From Actinomycetes bacterium (GTDB lineage Bacteria > Actinomycetota > Thermoleophilia > Solirubrobacterales > Solirubrobacteraceae), in contig JAJZWB010000006.1 of NCBI GenBank assembly GCA_021846845.1, positions 1 to 46,145 of the forward strand: a stretch of DNA of 46,145 nucleotides. The letters are read 5' to 3'. The stretch's first letter is position 1. Each line of letters opens with the position of its first letter. Below are positions 1 to 9,682 of the stretch, piece after piece. Under the pieces are notes generated by a model. That model was not told the DNA's origin. It ran no database searches and saw nothing but the letters and a program-made list of their open reading frames with translations. Both the position numbers and the translations under genes were made by a program.

Positions 1-3000
1 AGCACCACGTACGCTCCAGCAACGCGCGCCGGACCGCGCGACGGGGAGCCGGCGCCCGCGCCGCGCGCGCGCTGCGGCCACGGGAGCGCGGCGCCATATG
101 GTTGCGCGGGGTCCACCGCGGCGAGGACGAGCGGCCGCACGTCATCGCCGGCGCCGGCCGAGCCGCCGCCGCGCAGCCGCTCGACCGCCCCGGGCAGCGC
201 GAACTGCGCTCCGCCGAGACCCTCCACGAAGTACCCGCGCCGCGCCGAGCCGAGCGTCTCGAGCCGCGCCAGCTCCGGGTACACGGCCGAGAATCCCCCC
301 GCGAGCCCCTCCGCGATCACCTGCTCGCGGGTCACGATCCCGTAACGCTCCAGCAGCAGCTCCGCCCGCGCCCGCCGCCTGGTAGCCGGTTCGACGTCAC
401 CCGCGAACAGCGGCCCGGTCGCAGACCAGCGGCCCTGCACCGCCGAGGCGGCACCCGCGCGACGCCTCGCGGCCGCGAACCGTCCGGCGGCCCGCCTGGA
501 GGCATGCAGGGCGCCAGGTTGGCGCTCCCGGCGTCCACCCGTCGTCCCGGCCGCGAGCGACAGCCGCGGCGCGCGGAGCGGCGCGAATGCATCGTTGGTC
601 GCCTCGCCCCCCCAGACGAGGTCCCACAGCGCCTCCTGGACCTCCTCGGCCGAGAGCGCGATCTCGGCGACCAGATCGCCGAAGAAGCAGGCCCCGGCCG
701 CCAGCCGGTCGCGCACCGCCCGGTGCGCCTCGGAGTCCGGGTATGACGCGCTCGCCGGGCGGTCCGGCGGCCCCAGCAGCGCCAGGTCCTCCCGGAAGTA
801 GAGCGCCACCCGCCCGGAGGAGCGCCCCAGGGCGCCGGCGCCGACCCACGCCACCTCGCCCGCCGCGCAGAGCTGGTCAAGCCAGGCCTGGGAGTAGGCG
901 CCGACACGGCGCGGCAGCACGTCGCGCTCCCAGACGTCGGCCGGCAGGGCCAGCCCCTGCAGCGGGACGAGCACGTCGCGCAGCCGGTCGATCCCCGCGC
1001 CGGACGCGGGATGGCGGTCGACCCCCTGCCAGGCCGGGTAGAACGACGCCAGGGCCACGGCCTCCGCCGGCTCGATCTCCTTCCGCAGCGCGGCCAGCGA
1101 GGCGCGGCGCAGACGGCGCAGCACCTCCGGGTCGCACCACTCGCGCTCCGACCCGCCCGGCCGCAGCTCGCCGCGGACCAGCGCACCGGCCCGCTCCAGC
1201 TCCCGCAGCGCCGCCGAGGCGTCAACCCCGTAGCGGGCGCGCAGCTCGCCGGTGGTGAACGGCCCGTGGGTGGCCGCGTAGCGAGCCAGCACCCGCTGGA
1301 GGGCGTCGGGAACGTCCTGCAGGAACACCTCCGGCAGCCCACCGGGCGGCGCAGCGCCGAGCGCGTCCCGGTACAGGCCGGCGTCGGCGGCGTCGATCCA
1401 GCGCTCCTCACCGTGGAGCCGGACCCTCACCGCCCTGCGCTTCGCCTCCAGCTCCGCCACCATGCGCTGCGCGTCGAGACCCTCCACGACCCTCGCGGAG
1501 AGCTCAGGCGCGGACAGGTCGCCGACCCGTCGCAGCACGTCCGCCAGGCCGTCCACGCCGGTCGCGCGCGCCTGCTCGGACATGCACTGGAGATCGGCCT
1601 CGACGCGCTCCAGCGCGGACGGATCGATCAGCTCGCGCAGCTCCTCCTGCCCGAGCAGCTCGCGCAGCAGCTCCCGGTCCAGCGACAGCGCCGCGGCGCG
1701 CCGCTCCGCGCTCGGCGCGTCGCCCTCGTACATGTAGGTGGCGATGTAGTCGAACAGCAGCGAGGAGGCGAACGGCGACGCGGCCTGCGTCTCCACCTCG
1801 ACGAGCGTGAGCTCCCGGCGGTGCAGGCGCGTCAGCAGATCCGCCAGCCCCGGCACGTCGAGAACGTCGCGCAGGCACTCCCGGTAGGCCTCAAGCACGA
1901 TCGGGAACTCCCCGTAGCGGCGGGCGACCTCCAGCAGCGACTGCGACCTGAGCCGCTGCTGCCACAGGGGGGTGCGCCGGCCGGGCCGCGCCCGGGGGAT
2001 CAGCAGCGCCCGGGCGGCGGCCTCGCGGAAGCGAGCCCCGAACAGAGCCGACGAACCGAGCTCGGCGACGATCAGATCCTCGACCTCGTCGGGCTCGATC
2101 AGCGCCAGCTCCGCGTCCGGCGGCTCCTCCGCGTCGGGCAGGTGCAGCGCGATCCCATCGTCGGACCAGATCGCGTCGCACTCAAGGCCGAGACGGTCGC
2201 GGATCCGGGCCGTCAACGCCAGCGACCAGGCCGCGTGCACGCGGCCGCCGAACGGGCTCAGCACGCACAGCCGCCAGTCGCCGATCTCGTCACGGAAGCG
2301 CTCGACCACGATCGCGCGGTCGGATGGGAGCACCCGTGTGGCCCGCTGCTGCTCGACCAGGTACTCGACCAGGTTGCGGGCCGCGCGCTCGTCCAGGTCG
2401 TACTCGGCCGCCAGCGCCTCGGGACGCTGGTCGACGGCCCAGCGGGCGAAGGCGCCGATCGCCTCGCCCAGCTCCCGCGGGCGACCGAGCGTGTCGCCCT
2501 TCCAGAACGGGACCGCTCCGGGCAGCCCCGGAGCGGGCGTGACGATCACCCGGTCGCGGCCGATCTCCTCGATTCGCCAGGTGCTCGCGCCGAGCAGGAA
2601 CGTCTGGCCGGGACGCGCCTCGTACACCATCTCCTCATCCAGCTCGCCCACCCGGCGGCCGTCCGGCAGCGTGACGGCGTAGAGGCCGCGATCCGGGATC
2701 GTCCCGGCGTTGGTGACCGCCAGCTGGCGCGCTCCCGGGCGCGCGCGGATCGCGCCTGCAACGCGATCCCAGACGATCCGCGGGCGAAGCTGCGCGAACG
2801 CGGTGCTCGGGTAGCGACCGTCCAGCATGTCGAGCACGTTCTCGAGCTGCGCTCGGCTCAGCTGCGCATACGTATGGGTGCGGGTGACGAGCGCATGGAG
2901 GTCGTCCACCGAGACCGACTCGTCCTCGTCCGCGGAGGCGGCGATCGCGACGATCTGCTGCGCCAGGACGTCCAACGGGTTGCGCGGCACCACGGTCTCC

Positions 3001-4223
3001 TCGATCAGCCCCTCCCGCATCCGCCGCGCGACGACGGCGCACTCCAGCAGGTCGGCGCGGAACTTGGGGAAGATCCGGCCGCGGCTCACATCGCCGACCG
3101 AGTGGCCCGCGCGCCCGATCCGCTGCAGGCCGCGCGCGACCGACTTGGGCGACTCCACCTGGATCACGAGGTCGACGGCGCCCATGTCGATCCCCAGCTC
3201 GAGGCTCGACGTGGCGACCAGGCACGGCAGCGATCCGGCCTTCAACTGCTCCTCGGCGAGGGTGCGCTCCTCGCGCGCGAGCGAACCGTGGTGGGAGCGC
3301 GCGAGCGGCTCGGCCGCGAGCTCGTTGAGCCGCAGCGCGATCCGCTCGGCCGCGCGCCGGTTGTTGACGAACAGGATCGTCGAGCGGTGGGCGCGGATCA
3401 GCTCCAGCAGCTCCGGATAGATGGCGGGCCAGATCGAGTTGCGGGTCGACTCGGCGCCCCCGCCGAGCGGGTCAAGCTCGGCGCCCGCGGTGTCGCCCGG
3501 CGCGGCCATCGACTCGACCGGAACGTGAATTCGCAGGTCCAGCCGCTTGCGCGGGTGCTCTGACGTGGCATCCACGATCCGGCAGCTGCGGCGGGAGCCC
3601 ACCATGAAGCGCCCGACCTCCTCCAGGGGGCGCTGGGTCGCCGAGAGCCCGATCCTCTGCACCTCGCCACCGGCCGCGAGCTCCAGCCGCTCCAGCGTCA
3701 GCGCCAGATGCGCCCCCCGCTTGGTCGAGGCGACCGCGTGGATCTCATCGACGATGCACCATCGAACGCCCTGCAGCAGCCGCCGCGCCTGGCCGGTCAG
3801 CATGAGGTACAGCGACTCGGGCGTCGTGATCAGGATGTCGGGCGGCTCCCGCAGCATCGCCCGTCGCTCGGCCTGCGGGGTGTCGCCGGTCCGCACGGCG
3901 ACCGACAGGCCGGCGCCGATCCCGCGCAGCGGGGTCCGCAGGTTGCGCTCGATGTCGTACGACAGCGCCTTCAGCGGCGATACGTAGACCAGCGCGATCC
4001 GCCGCGCGCGGGGGTCCGCAGGCCGGTCGGGGTCGTTGGCCAGGCGGTCGATCGCATAGAGGAAGGCGGCCAGCGTCTTGCCCGATCCGGTGGGAGCCGA
4101 GACCAGCACGTGCTCGCCGGACGCGATCGCCGGCCAGGCCCGCTCCTGGGCGGCGGTGGGTGCGGCGAAGGCCCGCTCGAACCACTCGCGCGTGCGCTGC
4201 GAGAAGGCGTCCAGGGACACCAT
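1..4223 (-). CDS. lhr: Lhr-type superfamily 2 DNA/RNA helicase (3' end cut off by window edge)
   Basis: Large ATP-dependent helicase of the Lhr family, linked to nucleic-acid repair. About 1,407 codons are visible with no stop down to base 3; the family is usually about 1,500 residues, so the C-terminus is missing. Visible motifs: Walker A SAPTGSGKT (about 42-50), DEIH (159-162), SAT (194-196) and motif VI QRIGRAGHS. The Lhr winged-helix and C-terminal parts follow, and the last visible stretch has the family-typical DPAQPYGAALPWP. ATG at 4223 is followed directly by GTG at 4220. A TAGATT box ends 4 nt before the ATG but 7 nt before the GTG, so a leaderless GTG start is possible. The MDR gene ends 22 bp upstream on the same strand. 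Identity is firm; only the start and the end are open. Confidence 0.93.
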   Translation of the reverse strand, partial: MVSLDAFSQRTREWFERAFAAPTAAQERAWPAIASGEHVLVSAPTGSGKTLAAFLYAIDRLANDPDRPADPRARRIALVYVSPLKALSYDIERNLRTPLRGIGAGLSVAVRTGDTPQAERRAMLREPPDILITTPESLYLMLTGQARRLLQGVRWCIVDEIHAVASTKRGAHLALTLERLELAAGGEVQRIGLSATQRPLEEVGRFMVGSRRSCRIVDATSEHPRKRLDLRIHVPVESMAAPGDTAGAELDPLGGGAESTRNSIWPAIYPELLELIRAHRSTILFVNNRRAAERIALRLNELAAEPLARSHHGSLAREERTLAEEQLKAGSLPCLVATSSLELGIDMGAVDLVIQVESPKSVARGLQRIGRAGHSVGDVSRGRIFPKFRADLLECAVVARRMREGLIEETVVPRNPLDVLAQQIVAIAASADEDESVSVDDLHALVTRTHTYAQLSRAQLENVLDMLDGRYPSTAFAQLRPRIVWDRVAGAIRARPGARQLAVTNAGTIPDRGLYAVTLPDGRRVGELDEEMVYEARPGQTFLLGASTWRIEEIGRDRVIVTPAPGLPGAVPFWKGDTLGRPRELGEAIGAFARWAVDQRPEALAAEYDLDERAARNLVEYLVEQQRATRVLPSDRAIVVERFRDEIGDWRLCVLSPFGGRVHAAWSLALTARIRDRLGLECDAIWSDDGIALHLPDAEEPPDAELALIEPDEVEDLIVAELGSSALFGARFREAAARALLIPRARPGRRTPLWQQRLRSQSLLEVARRYGEFPIVLEAYRECLRDVLDVPGLADLLTRLHRRELTLVEVETQAASPFASSLLFDYIATYMYEGDAPSAERRAAALSLDRELLRELLGQEELRELIDPSALERVEADLQCMSEQARATGVDGLADVLRRVGDLSAPELSARVVEGLDAQRMVAELEAKRRAVRVRLHGEERWIDAADAGLYRDALGAAPPGGLPEVFLQDVPDALQRVLARYAATHGPFTTGELRARYGVDASAALRELERAGALVRGELRPGGSEREWCDPEVLRRLRRASLAALRKEIEPAEAVALASFYPAWQGVDRHPASGAGIDRLRDVLVPLQGLALPADVWERDVLPRRVGAYSQAWLDQLCAAGEVAWVGAGALGRSSGRVALYFREDLALLGPPDRPASASYPDSEAHRAVRDRLAAGACFFGDLVAEIALSAEEVQEALWDLVWGGEATNDAFAPLRAPRLSLAAGTTGGRRERQPGALHASRRAAGRFAAARRRAGAASAVQGRWSATGPLFAGDVEPATRRRARAELLLERYGIVTREQVIAEGLAGGFSAVYPELARLETLGSARRGYFVEGLGGAQFALPGAVERLRGGGSAGAGDDVRPLVLAAVDPAQPYGAALPWPQRARGAGAGSPSRGPARVAGAYVV

Positions 4224-4227
4224 GCTG

Positions 4228-4233
4228 AATCTA
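4228..4233 (-). promoter_or_regulatory. Candidate -10 box of lhr (TAGATT)
   Basis: TAGATT lies 7 nt before the GTG at 4220 (4 nt before the ATG). No Shine-Dalgarno sequence is visible. It fits the TANNNT leaderless pattern seen at other genes here. Prediction only. Confidence 0.35.
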
Positions 4234-4244
4234 CTGCGACGGGC

Positions 4245-5147
4245 TCAGCCGACGGTCAGGACCAGCTTGCCGCCGGGGTGACCGCCCTCCGACAGGCGAT
4301 GGGCGTCGGCGATTCGCTCCAGCGGGAAGGTCCGGGCGATCGGCAGCCGGAAGCGGCCGGCATCGATCAGCCTCGCGACCTCAGGCAGGATGTGCCACGC
4401 GCGCGGTTCGCCCGGGCCGCCGGTGGACCTCGCCCCGGTCTGCGCGGCGCCCTGGAAGTCCGCGATCGTCACGACCCGATCGGGGGAGCCCGTCAGCTGC
4501 ACCAGCGCCGGCAGCGCCCCACCCCCGGCCGCGTCCAGGCCCGCGTCCACTCCCCCCGGCGCGAGCGCGCGGACGCGCTCCAGGAGGCCCTCTCCATAGG
4601 CTGTCGGCTCGGCGCCGAAGGAGCGCAGCAGCTCGTGGTTGGAGGGGCTCGCGGTGCCGATCACCCGGGCGCCGCGCTCCCGTGCGAGCTGGACGGTCGC
4701 CAGGCCGACGCTGCCAGACGCGCCGTTGACCACCACCGTCTGCCCCTCCGCCACGCCGACCAGATCCAGCATCCGCGCGGCCGTCTCGGCGGCCACCGGC
4801 AGCGCCGCGGCGCCCACGAAGTCAAGCGACCGGGGAACCTTCGCCCAGTGCGCGAGCAGCGCCAGCTGGGCGGCCGCACCGCCGACCGTCGGCCCGAACA
4901 CGGCATCCCCGACGGCAACGCCGCGCACGCCCTCGCCGAGCTCGTCGACCACGCCGGCGGCCTCGATCCCGGTCCGCCGCGGCAGGTCGCCGCCCATCAA
5001 GCCGCTGCGCAACTTCCAGTCGATCGGGTTGATCCCGACCGCACGGACCGACACCCGGATCTGGCCGGGCCCCGGGTGGGGCTCGTCAAGCTCGGCTATC
5101 TCCAGCACCTCGGGTCCGCCGAAGCGGCTGAAGCGAGCCGCCCTCAT
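4245..5147 (-). CDS. NADPH:quinone reductase-like MDR oxidoreductase
   Basis: Medium-chain dehydrogenase/reductase of the zinc-independent quinone oxidoreductase type, 300 residues. It has the GroES-like N-terminal half with GINPIDWKLRSG (38-49) and GIEAAGVVDELG (60-71). The nucleotide-binding turn NGASGSVGLA is at 141-150, and the C-terminus ends in HPGGKLVLTVG. Structural or catalytic zinc ligands are not apparent, which favours the quinone reductase/enoyl reductase branch over alcohol dehydrogenases. The natural substrate cannot be read from sequence. ATG 5147 lies inside a 23-bp tandem repeat, and no good ribosome site is visible. It ends 21 bp before lhr and may be cotranscribed with it. 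Confidence 0.85.
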   Translation of the reverse strand: MRAARFSRFGGPEVLEIAELDEPHPGPGQIRVSVRAVGINPIDWKLRSGLMGGDLPRRTGIEAAGVVDELGEGVRGVAVGDAVFGPTVGGAAAQLALLAHWAKVPRSLDFVGAAALPVAAETAARMLDLVGVAEGQTVVVNGASGSVGLATVQLARERGARVIGTASPSNHELLRSFGAEPTAYGEGLLERVRALAPGGVDAGLDAAGGGALPALVQLTGSPDRVVTIADFQGAAQTGARSTGGPGEPRAWHILPEVARLIDAGRFRLPIARTFPLERIADAHRLSEGGHPGGKLVLTVG

Positions 5148-5213
5148 CGTCCGCTCGCCCCGACCGTCATCGTCCGCTCGCCCCGACCGTCATCGCCCGC
5201 TCGCCCGCTCGCC
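5145..5213. repeat. Tandem repeat, 23-bp unit, about 2.5 copies
   Basis: The unit starts at 5145 and 5168, with a partial third copy at 5191 that decays into CGCTCGCC-rich sequence. It covers the start codon of the MDR gene and the spacer behind the phosphoesterase gene. The unit length is not a multiple of three. Confidence 0.75.
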
Positions 5214-5310
5214 CGCCGGCCGCTCGCCGGCCGCTCGCTCGCCCCCGCGCTCATCGCCCGCACCCGCCGCACGCGCTCTCCCGCTGATCGCCGGCCTCCG
5301 CCGGTCGCGC

Positions 5311-6804
5311 TCATCGCCGGTGCCCGGCGCCGACGATCCCGGACGGACGTGGCCGGCGGCCCGGCTCCTGATGGGGGAAAGACGGCCTCGGGACCCTCAC
5401 CGGTCCGGGCGCCGTGCACGCGCCGCCGCCGGCGGCGCCGGGGGCGGGCAGCCTCGGGCGCGCGAAGTCCGGAGGGGCCGCGAAGTTGAACGCGCTCGTC
5501 AGGTCGCCGGTGACGCGGCGGCGCCAGGCGGAGAGGTTCGGCACCTCCACGCCGAACCGCGCCTCCACGAAACGCAGCATCGAGGTGTGGTCGAAGGTGT
5601 CCGAGCAGACCAGGCCGCCCCGGGTGAACGGCGAGACGATCAGCATCGGCACCCGGAAGCCGAGCCCGATCGGACCCGCGATCCCGCTCGCCGCGGACGG
5701 CAGCGGCGACGCGGTAACCCACTCTCCCGGCGTGCCGCGCGGCGCGACCGGTGGCGGCACGTGGTCGAAGAAGCCGCCGTTCTCGTCCCAGGTGATGAAC
5801 AGCGCGGTCCTGCGCCACACGCGCGGGTTGGACATCACCGAGTGCACGATCTGCGCGGCGGCGATCTCCCCCGCCAGAGCCGACGAGAAGCCGGGGTGCT
5901 CGGACGCCCGCAAATCGGTCAGGATCCAGGACACCTGCGGCAGCGCGTCATGCGCGACGTCCGTTAGGAAATCCTGCGGGAAGCTGGTGTGCAGCGCCCG
6001 GTCCGCGAGCTCGCCCGGGCGGTTGTAGGCGGCGAAGTAGGTCAGCACGTTGTCCAGGATCCCGCCGCCGGTCTGGTCCATGTAGACCTTCCAGCTGATC
6101 CCCCGGGCCTGGAGCCGCTCGGGCATGGTCGTCCAGCGGAAGGCGCCGTTGAGCGCCGTACGCGGCTGCCCGACCATGGTCTCCAGCAGCGGCCCGCCAC
6201 CGGCGCCCGCCGGATCGATCGACGCGCTCATCGACATCAGGCGGTTGGGATCCGTCGGACCGAGAACCGAGCAGTGGTAGCCATCGCAGATCGTGAACGC
6301 GTCCGCGAGCGCGTAGTAGAAGCGCAGGTCGGCTCGCTCGTAGTAGCCCATCGTCTCGATCCCGGCGCCGGCCGGCTTGTCGACGCGCTCGTGAACGGAG
6401 ACGAACCGGTCCATCCGGCCGCCGTCCCATGACTGGTGCTGCGGTCCCCAATCGTGCGTGATGTCCGGCATGCAGTACTGGCGGCCGAGGTGGAACGGCA
6501 GCACGATCCGGCCCGACGGGTCGCGCTGGCGGAAGGCCCCGGCGCCGCGACGGTCGGCGAAGCCGCGCACTCCGCGCAGGGTGCCGAAGTAGTGATCGAA
6601 GGACCGGTTCTCCTGGATCAGGAAGATCACGTGCTCGATGTCGCGCAGCGAGCCGTGCGCGGAAGCGGCGGCCCGGGCAGAGCCGAGCAGGCCACCGAGG
6701 CCGGGGAGCAGCGCCGGCGCGCCGGCGCCAGCGGCGGCCAGTCCCGCGCCCGCGGCCGCCGCACGCCGGAGCGTCTCACGTCGTGTCAGACCGGATTCAC
6801 TCAT
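5311..6804 (-). CDS. Tat-exported phospholipase C / acid phosphatase-type phosphoesterase
   Basis: Secreted phosphoesterase of the non-haemolytic phospholipase C family (PF04185, alkaline-phosphatase-like fold), 497 residues. The N-terminus has a twin-arginine motif (TRRETLRR, 7-14) and an Ala/Gly-rich hydrophobic stretch, so export in folded form is expected. The family active-site segment ENRSFDHYFGT is at 65-75; DENGGFFDHVPPP and FDHTSMLRFVE follow later. It probably cleaves phosphate esters of lipids or other organics outside the cell, for phosphate or carbon supply. The last 50 or so residues are a Pro/Arg-rich tail. The start is supported by GGAGAGGA just before ATG 6804, with a possible -10 TAGGCT at 6835-6840. 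Substrate unknown. Confidence 0.88.
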   Translation of the reverse strand: MSESGLTRRETLRRAAAAGAGLAAAGAGAPALLPGLGGLLGSARAAASAHGSLRDIEHVIFLIQENRSFDHYFGTLRGVRGFADRRGAGAFRQRDPSGRIVLPFHLGRQYCMPDITHDWGPQHQSWDGGRMDRFVSVHERVDKPAGAGIETMGYYERADLRFYYALADAFTICDGYHCSVLGPTDPNRLMSMSASIDPAGAGGGPLLETMVGQPRTALNGAFRWTTMPERLQARGISWKVYMDQTGGGILDNVLTYFAAYNRPGELADRALHTSFPQDFLTDVAHDALPQVSWILTDLRASEHPGFSSALAGEIAAAQIVHSVMSNPRVWRRTALFITWDENGGFFDHVPPPVAPRGTPGEWVTASPLPSAASGIAGPIGLGFRVPMLIVSPFTRGGLVCSDTFDHTSMLRFVEARFGVEVPNLSAWRRRVTGDLTSAFNFAAPPDFARPRLPAPGAAGGGACTAPGPVRVPRPSFPHQEPGRRPRPSGIVGAGHRR

Positions 6805-6963
6805 TGGTCCTCTCCAGGCCGCTGGTCGCGGCTGAGCCTACCGTCCCGGGGCTCGGGCCGCCGCGCCGCACGACGGTGGAGCACCGGTCCGCGCCCCCCG
6901 CTCCGAGCCCCGACGATCGACGCCGCGCGCACGGGCGCCGGCCACGGACACCGCGGCCCCGGC

Positions 6964-7653
6964 TCAGGCGGATGCCAGCTCAAGGGCACGAGCGAGCACC
7001 GCGTCGAGCATCGGCTCGGTGAGCCTGCCCGTGAACGTGTTCTGCTGGCTCGGGTGAAAGCAGCCGAGCAGGCGGTGGGCGCCGAGACGAGCCTCCGCTC
7101 CATGACCGAACCGTGGGCGCGGCCGGGGCAGCCGGACACCCCTTGAGGCCAGAACCCGCAGCGCCGCGTCCCACGCGAACGCGCCCAGGCAGACGATCAC
7201 CCTCACGTCCGCGAGCAGGTCGAGCTCGCGCGCGGCGAAGGGCAGGCACCGGTCGCGCTCGATCGGCGTGGGGCGGTTGGCAGGCGGTGCGCAGCGGACC
7301 GCGGCCGCCACCCAGCAGCCCTGGAGCCGCAGGCCGTCGTCGCGGCTGCGCGAGGTCGGCTGGCTGGCCAGCCCGGCTCGATGCAGGGCCGCGAACAGCC
7401 AGTCGCCGGAGCGGTCGCCGGTGAACACGCGGCCGGTGCGATTCCCCCCATGGGCGGCGGGCGCCAGCCCGAGCAGCATGACGGTCGCATCGGGGTCTCC
7501 GAAGCCCGGAACGGGACGGCCCCAGTAGCGCTCGTGCGCGAACGCGGCCCGCTTGACGCGGGCCACCTCCTCGCGCCACGCGACGAGGCGCGGGCAGCGC
7601 CGGCAGGCGACGATCTCCGCCTCCAGCGCCGCGAGCCCTGCGTTCGGCGCCAT
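6964..7653 (-). CDS. udgB: Uracil-DNA glycosylase, family 5 (UDGb)
   Basis: Base-excision repair enzyme that removes uracil and other deaminated bases from DNA, 229 residues. Four cysteines suited to the 4Fe-4S cluster are at C17, C20, C121 and C136. Motif 1 is [19 protein letters not shown] (62-80), where the family 5 Ala replaces the Asp/Asn of other UDGs. The second motif is [13 protein letters not shown] (from H200). Its ATG directly abuts the stop codon of rmlB upstream, so the two are probably translated from one mRNA although their functions are unrelated. Confidence 0.92.
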   Translation of the reverse strand: MAPNAGLAALEAEIVACRRCPRLVAWREEVARVKRAAFAHERYWGRPVPGFGDPDATVMLLGLAPAAHGGNRTGRVFTGDRSGDWLFAALHRAGLASQPTSRSRDDGLRLQGCWVAAAVRCAPPANRPTPIERDRCLPFAARELDLLADVRVIVCLGAFAWDAALRVLASRGVRLPRPRPRFGHGAEARLGAHRLLGCFHPSQQNTFTGRLTEPMLDAVLARALELASA

Positions 7654-8649
7654 TCAGCGCTTCAGGGAGCGGCCGTAGTGGCGCTCGTAGTACTCCCGGT
7701 AGGAGCCAGAACGGATCGGCTCCCACCACCAGGCGTTCTCCCGGTACCAGTCCACAGTGCGCGAGAGGCCCTCCTCGAAGCGCGTCCGAGCGCGCCACCC
7801 GAGGCCCTCAAGCTTGGCCGACGAGAGTGAGTAGCGGCGGTCGTGGCCCGGCCTGTCGGTGACGTACTCGATCAGCGACTCGTCGGCACCGGTCAGCTTC
7901 AGGATCCGCCCGACGACCTCCAGGTTCTCGCACTCGTCCGGGCCGCCGCAGTTGTAGACCTCGCCGGGCGCTCCGTGCTCGAGCACGTGGCCGATCCCGC
8001 GGCCGAAGTCCTCCACGTAGAGCCAGTTGCGCACGTTGCGCCCGTCGCCGTAGACCGGCAGCGGGTCGCCCGCGAGCGCGTTGAGGATCATCAGCGGGAT
8101 CAGCTTCTCGGGGTACTGGCGCGGGCCGTAGTTGTTGGAGCCGCGGCACACCAGCGTCGGCAGCCCGTAGGTGTGGAAGTAGCTGAGCACGAGCAGGTCG
8201 GCGCCGGTCTTGGTGGCGCTGTAGGGGCTCGACGGTCGCAGCGGCGACTCCTCCGTGAACGAGCCGGACTCGATCGAGCCGTAGACCTCGTCGGTGGACA
8301 CCTGGACGTAGCGCAGGCCGCGCTCGCGCGCGGCCTCCAGCAGAACGTGCGTCCCCTGCCCGTTGGTGACGCTGAACGCGAACGGGTCGGCGATCGACCG
8401 GTCGACGTGCGTCTCGGCGGCGAAGTTGACGATCGCCTCGGCACCCTCGGCCGCCTCCGCGACCGCGGCCGGATCCTCGATCGCGCCGTGCACGAACCGG
8501 ATCCCGGCCTCGACCGCGCGCAGGTTCTCGCGCCGCCCCGCGTAGGTGAGCGCGTCGAGCACCGTCACCTGGTCCCCGTGCTCGCGGACGCGAAGCTCGA
8601 CGAAGGTCGACCCGATGAAGCCGGCCGCACCGCAGACGAGCAGCCTCAC
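7654..8649 (-). CDS. rmlB: dTDP-glucose 4,6-dehydratase
   Basis: Second step of dTDP-L-rhamnose synthesis: NAD-dependent conversion of dTDP-glucose to dTDP-4-keto-6-deoxyglucose. It has 331 residues of the extended short-chain dehydrogenase fold. GAAGFIGS (7-14) binds NAD, STDEVYG (118-124) supplies the catalytic Asp-Glu pair, and Y143-x3-K147 (YSATK) completes the active site. Start is GTG 8649 with GAGG about 7 nt upstream. rmlD lies 55 bp upstream in the same direction. The pathway supplies rhamnose for cell-wall or exopolysaccharide glycans. rmlC is not in the window. Confidence 0.94.
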   Translation of the reverse strand: MRLLVCGAAGFIGSTFVELRVREHGDQVTVLDALTYAGRRENLRAVEAGIRFVHGAIEDPAAVAEAAEGAEAIVNFAAETHVDRSIADPFAFSVTNGQGTHVLLEAARERGLRYVQVSTDEVYGSIESGSFTEESPLRPSSPYSATKTGADLLVLSYFHTYGLPTLVCRGSNNYGPRQYPEKLIPLMILNALAGDPLPVYGDGRNVRNWLYVEDFGRGIGHVLEHGAPGEVYNCGGPDECENLEVVGRILKLTGADESLIEYVTDRPGHDRRYSLSSAKLEGLGWRARTRFEEGLSRTVDWYRENAWWWEPIRSGSYREYYERHYGRSLKR

Positions 8650-8657
8650 GCAAGCAC

Positions 8658-8699
8658 CTCGCGCCCGGGGGATCGCAGCCCGCGACCGGGGGATCGCCG
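8658..8699. repeat. Short direct repeat, 21-bp period, 2 copies
   Basis: CCGGGGGATCGC occurs at 8665 and again at 8686 in the spacer between rmlD and rmlB. Confidence 0.5.
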
Positions 8700-8704
8700 C
8701 GGCA

Positions 8705-9553
8705 CTAAGGGGTCACCCCCGGCGCCAGCTGCTCCATGAACTCGCTCAGGCCTCCGGTCCACTCGGGCAGCCGGGGCGCGTCCCGTTCGGTCCCGAGGAC
8801 GCTGTAGGCGGGACGGCGGGCGGGAGTCGGGTAGCGCTCGGACGGGATCCGCCGCACATCGCACTCGAGCCCGGCCCGCTCGACGATCGCGCGGGCGAAG
8901 TCAAACCATGAGCACGAGCCCGAGCCGGCGACGTGCAGCGTTCCCGGGATCCGCTCCGCTGCCAGATCCACGAGCGCGCGTGCGAGGTGGCCGGTGAACG
9001 TCGGGCAGCCGACCTGATCGCAGACCACGTCCAGGTGATCGCGCTCGGCCGCGAGACGCAGGATCGTCTTGGGAAAGCAGCGGCCTCCGACGCCGAACAG
9101 CCACGCGGTGCGCACGATCGTCGCGTGATCGGCCGCCTCCCTGGAGACCGCTAGCTCGCCGGCGAGCTTCGAGCGCGCGTAGGCGCCGAGCGGCCCGACC
9201 GGATCGGACTCCACATAGGGCCTGCTCGCCGATCCGTCGAAGACATAGTCGCTGGACACGTGAACGGTCCAGGCGCCGCTGGCGGCGGCGGCCGCCGCGA
9301 GGTTCCCGGCCCCGTTCCCGTTGACCGCGAGCGCCTCGTCGGGCTGCTCCTCGGCGCCGTCGACGTCCGTCCAGGCGGCGCAGTTGACGACCGCGTCGGG
9401 CGCGGCTCCGGCGAACGCCTCCGCGACCGCCCGGGCGTCGCGGATGTCGAGCTGCGCGCGAGAGAGCGCGATCGCCTCGTGTCCGGCCGCCTCCACCGCG
9501 CGTCGCACGTCGATACCCAGCATCCCGCCGGCCCCGGTGATCAGGATCCGCAT
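8705..9553 (-). CDS. rmlD: dTDP-4-dehydrorhamnose reductase
   Basis: Last step of dTDP-L-rhamnose synthesis, NAD(P)H reduction of the 4-keto sugar. 282 residues with GAGGMLG (7-13) for the cofactor, SSDYVFDG (100-107) and the catalytic Y125-x3-K129 (YARSK). It is the first gene of a rmlD-rmlB-udgB run on the minus strand. No Shine-Dalgarno is visible. TACGCT ends 7 nt before the ATG, and a plausible -35 (GTGAAC, 16-bp spacing) lies upstream, so a leaderless mRNA is likely. Confidence 0.93.
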   Translation of the reverse strand: MRILITGAGGMLGIDVRRAVEAAGHEAIALSRAQLDIRDARAVAEAFAGAAPDAVVNCAAWTDVDGAEEQPDEALAVNGNGAGNLAAAAAASGAWTVHVSSDYVFDGSASRPYVESDPVGPLGAYARSKLAGELAVSREAADHATIVRTAWLFGVGGRCFPKTILRLAAERDHLDVVCDQVGCPTFTGHLARALVDLAAERIPGTLHVAGSGSCSWFDFARAIVERAGLECDVRRIPSERYPTPARRPAYSVLGTERDAPRLPEWTGGLSEFMEQLAPGVTP

Positions 9554-9560
9554 CGCCGCA

Positions 9561-9566
9561 AGCGTA
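9561..9566 (-). promoter_or_regulatory. Candidate -10 box of rmlD (TACGCT)
   Basis: TACGCTTG precedes the ATG with 7 nt between box and start. GTGAAC lies 16 bp upstream as a possible -35. Leaderless start inferred. Confidence 0.45.
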
Positions 9567-9682
9567 GACGGCGTGGCCGGCCGTTCACGGGCGGCTCATA
9601 ATGTTTTTGTAAGGTGATGCCGTAGTTACGGGCCGGTTTGTTGGTCGGAGGAGATCTCCCGCACGCCGAATCTGGGCGCAGA

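Noticed and set aside
1011-3563. 850-codon open frame on the plus strand
   Set aside because: It lies antisense to lhr, is Arg/Gln/Leu-rich and has no domain motif. In such GC-rich DNA, frames opposite real genes stay open by codon bias.
6847-6912. 10-bp inverted repeat downstream of udgB as terminator
   Set aside because: The arms are exact but 46 nt apart and the region is very GC-rich, so chance pairing is likely.
9598-9682. AT-richer leader before the DUF2156 gene as a riboswitch
   Set aside because: TAATGT at 9598 could be a -10, and GGAGATCTCC at 9650 is a palindrome, but no known riboswitch core or alternative hairpins can be drawn with confidence.
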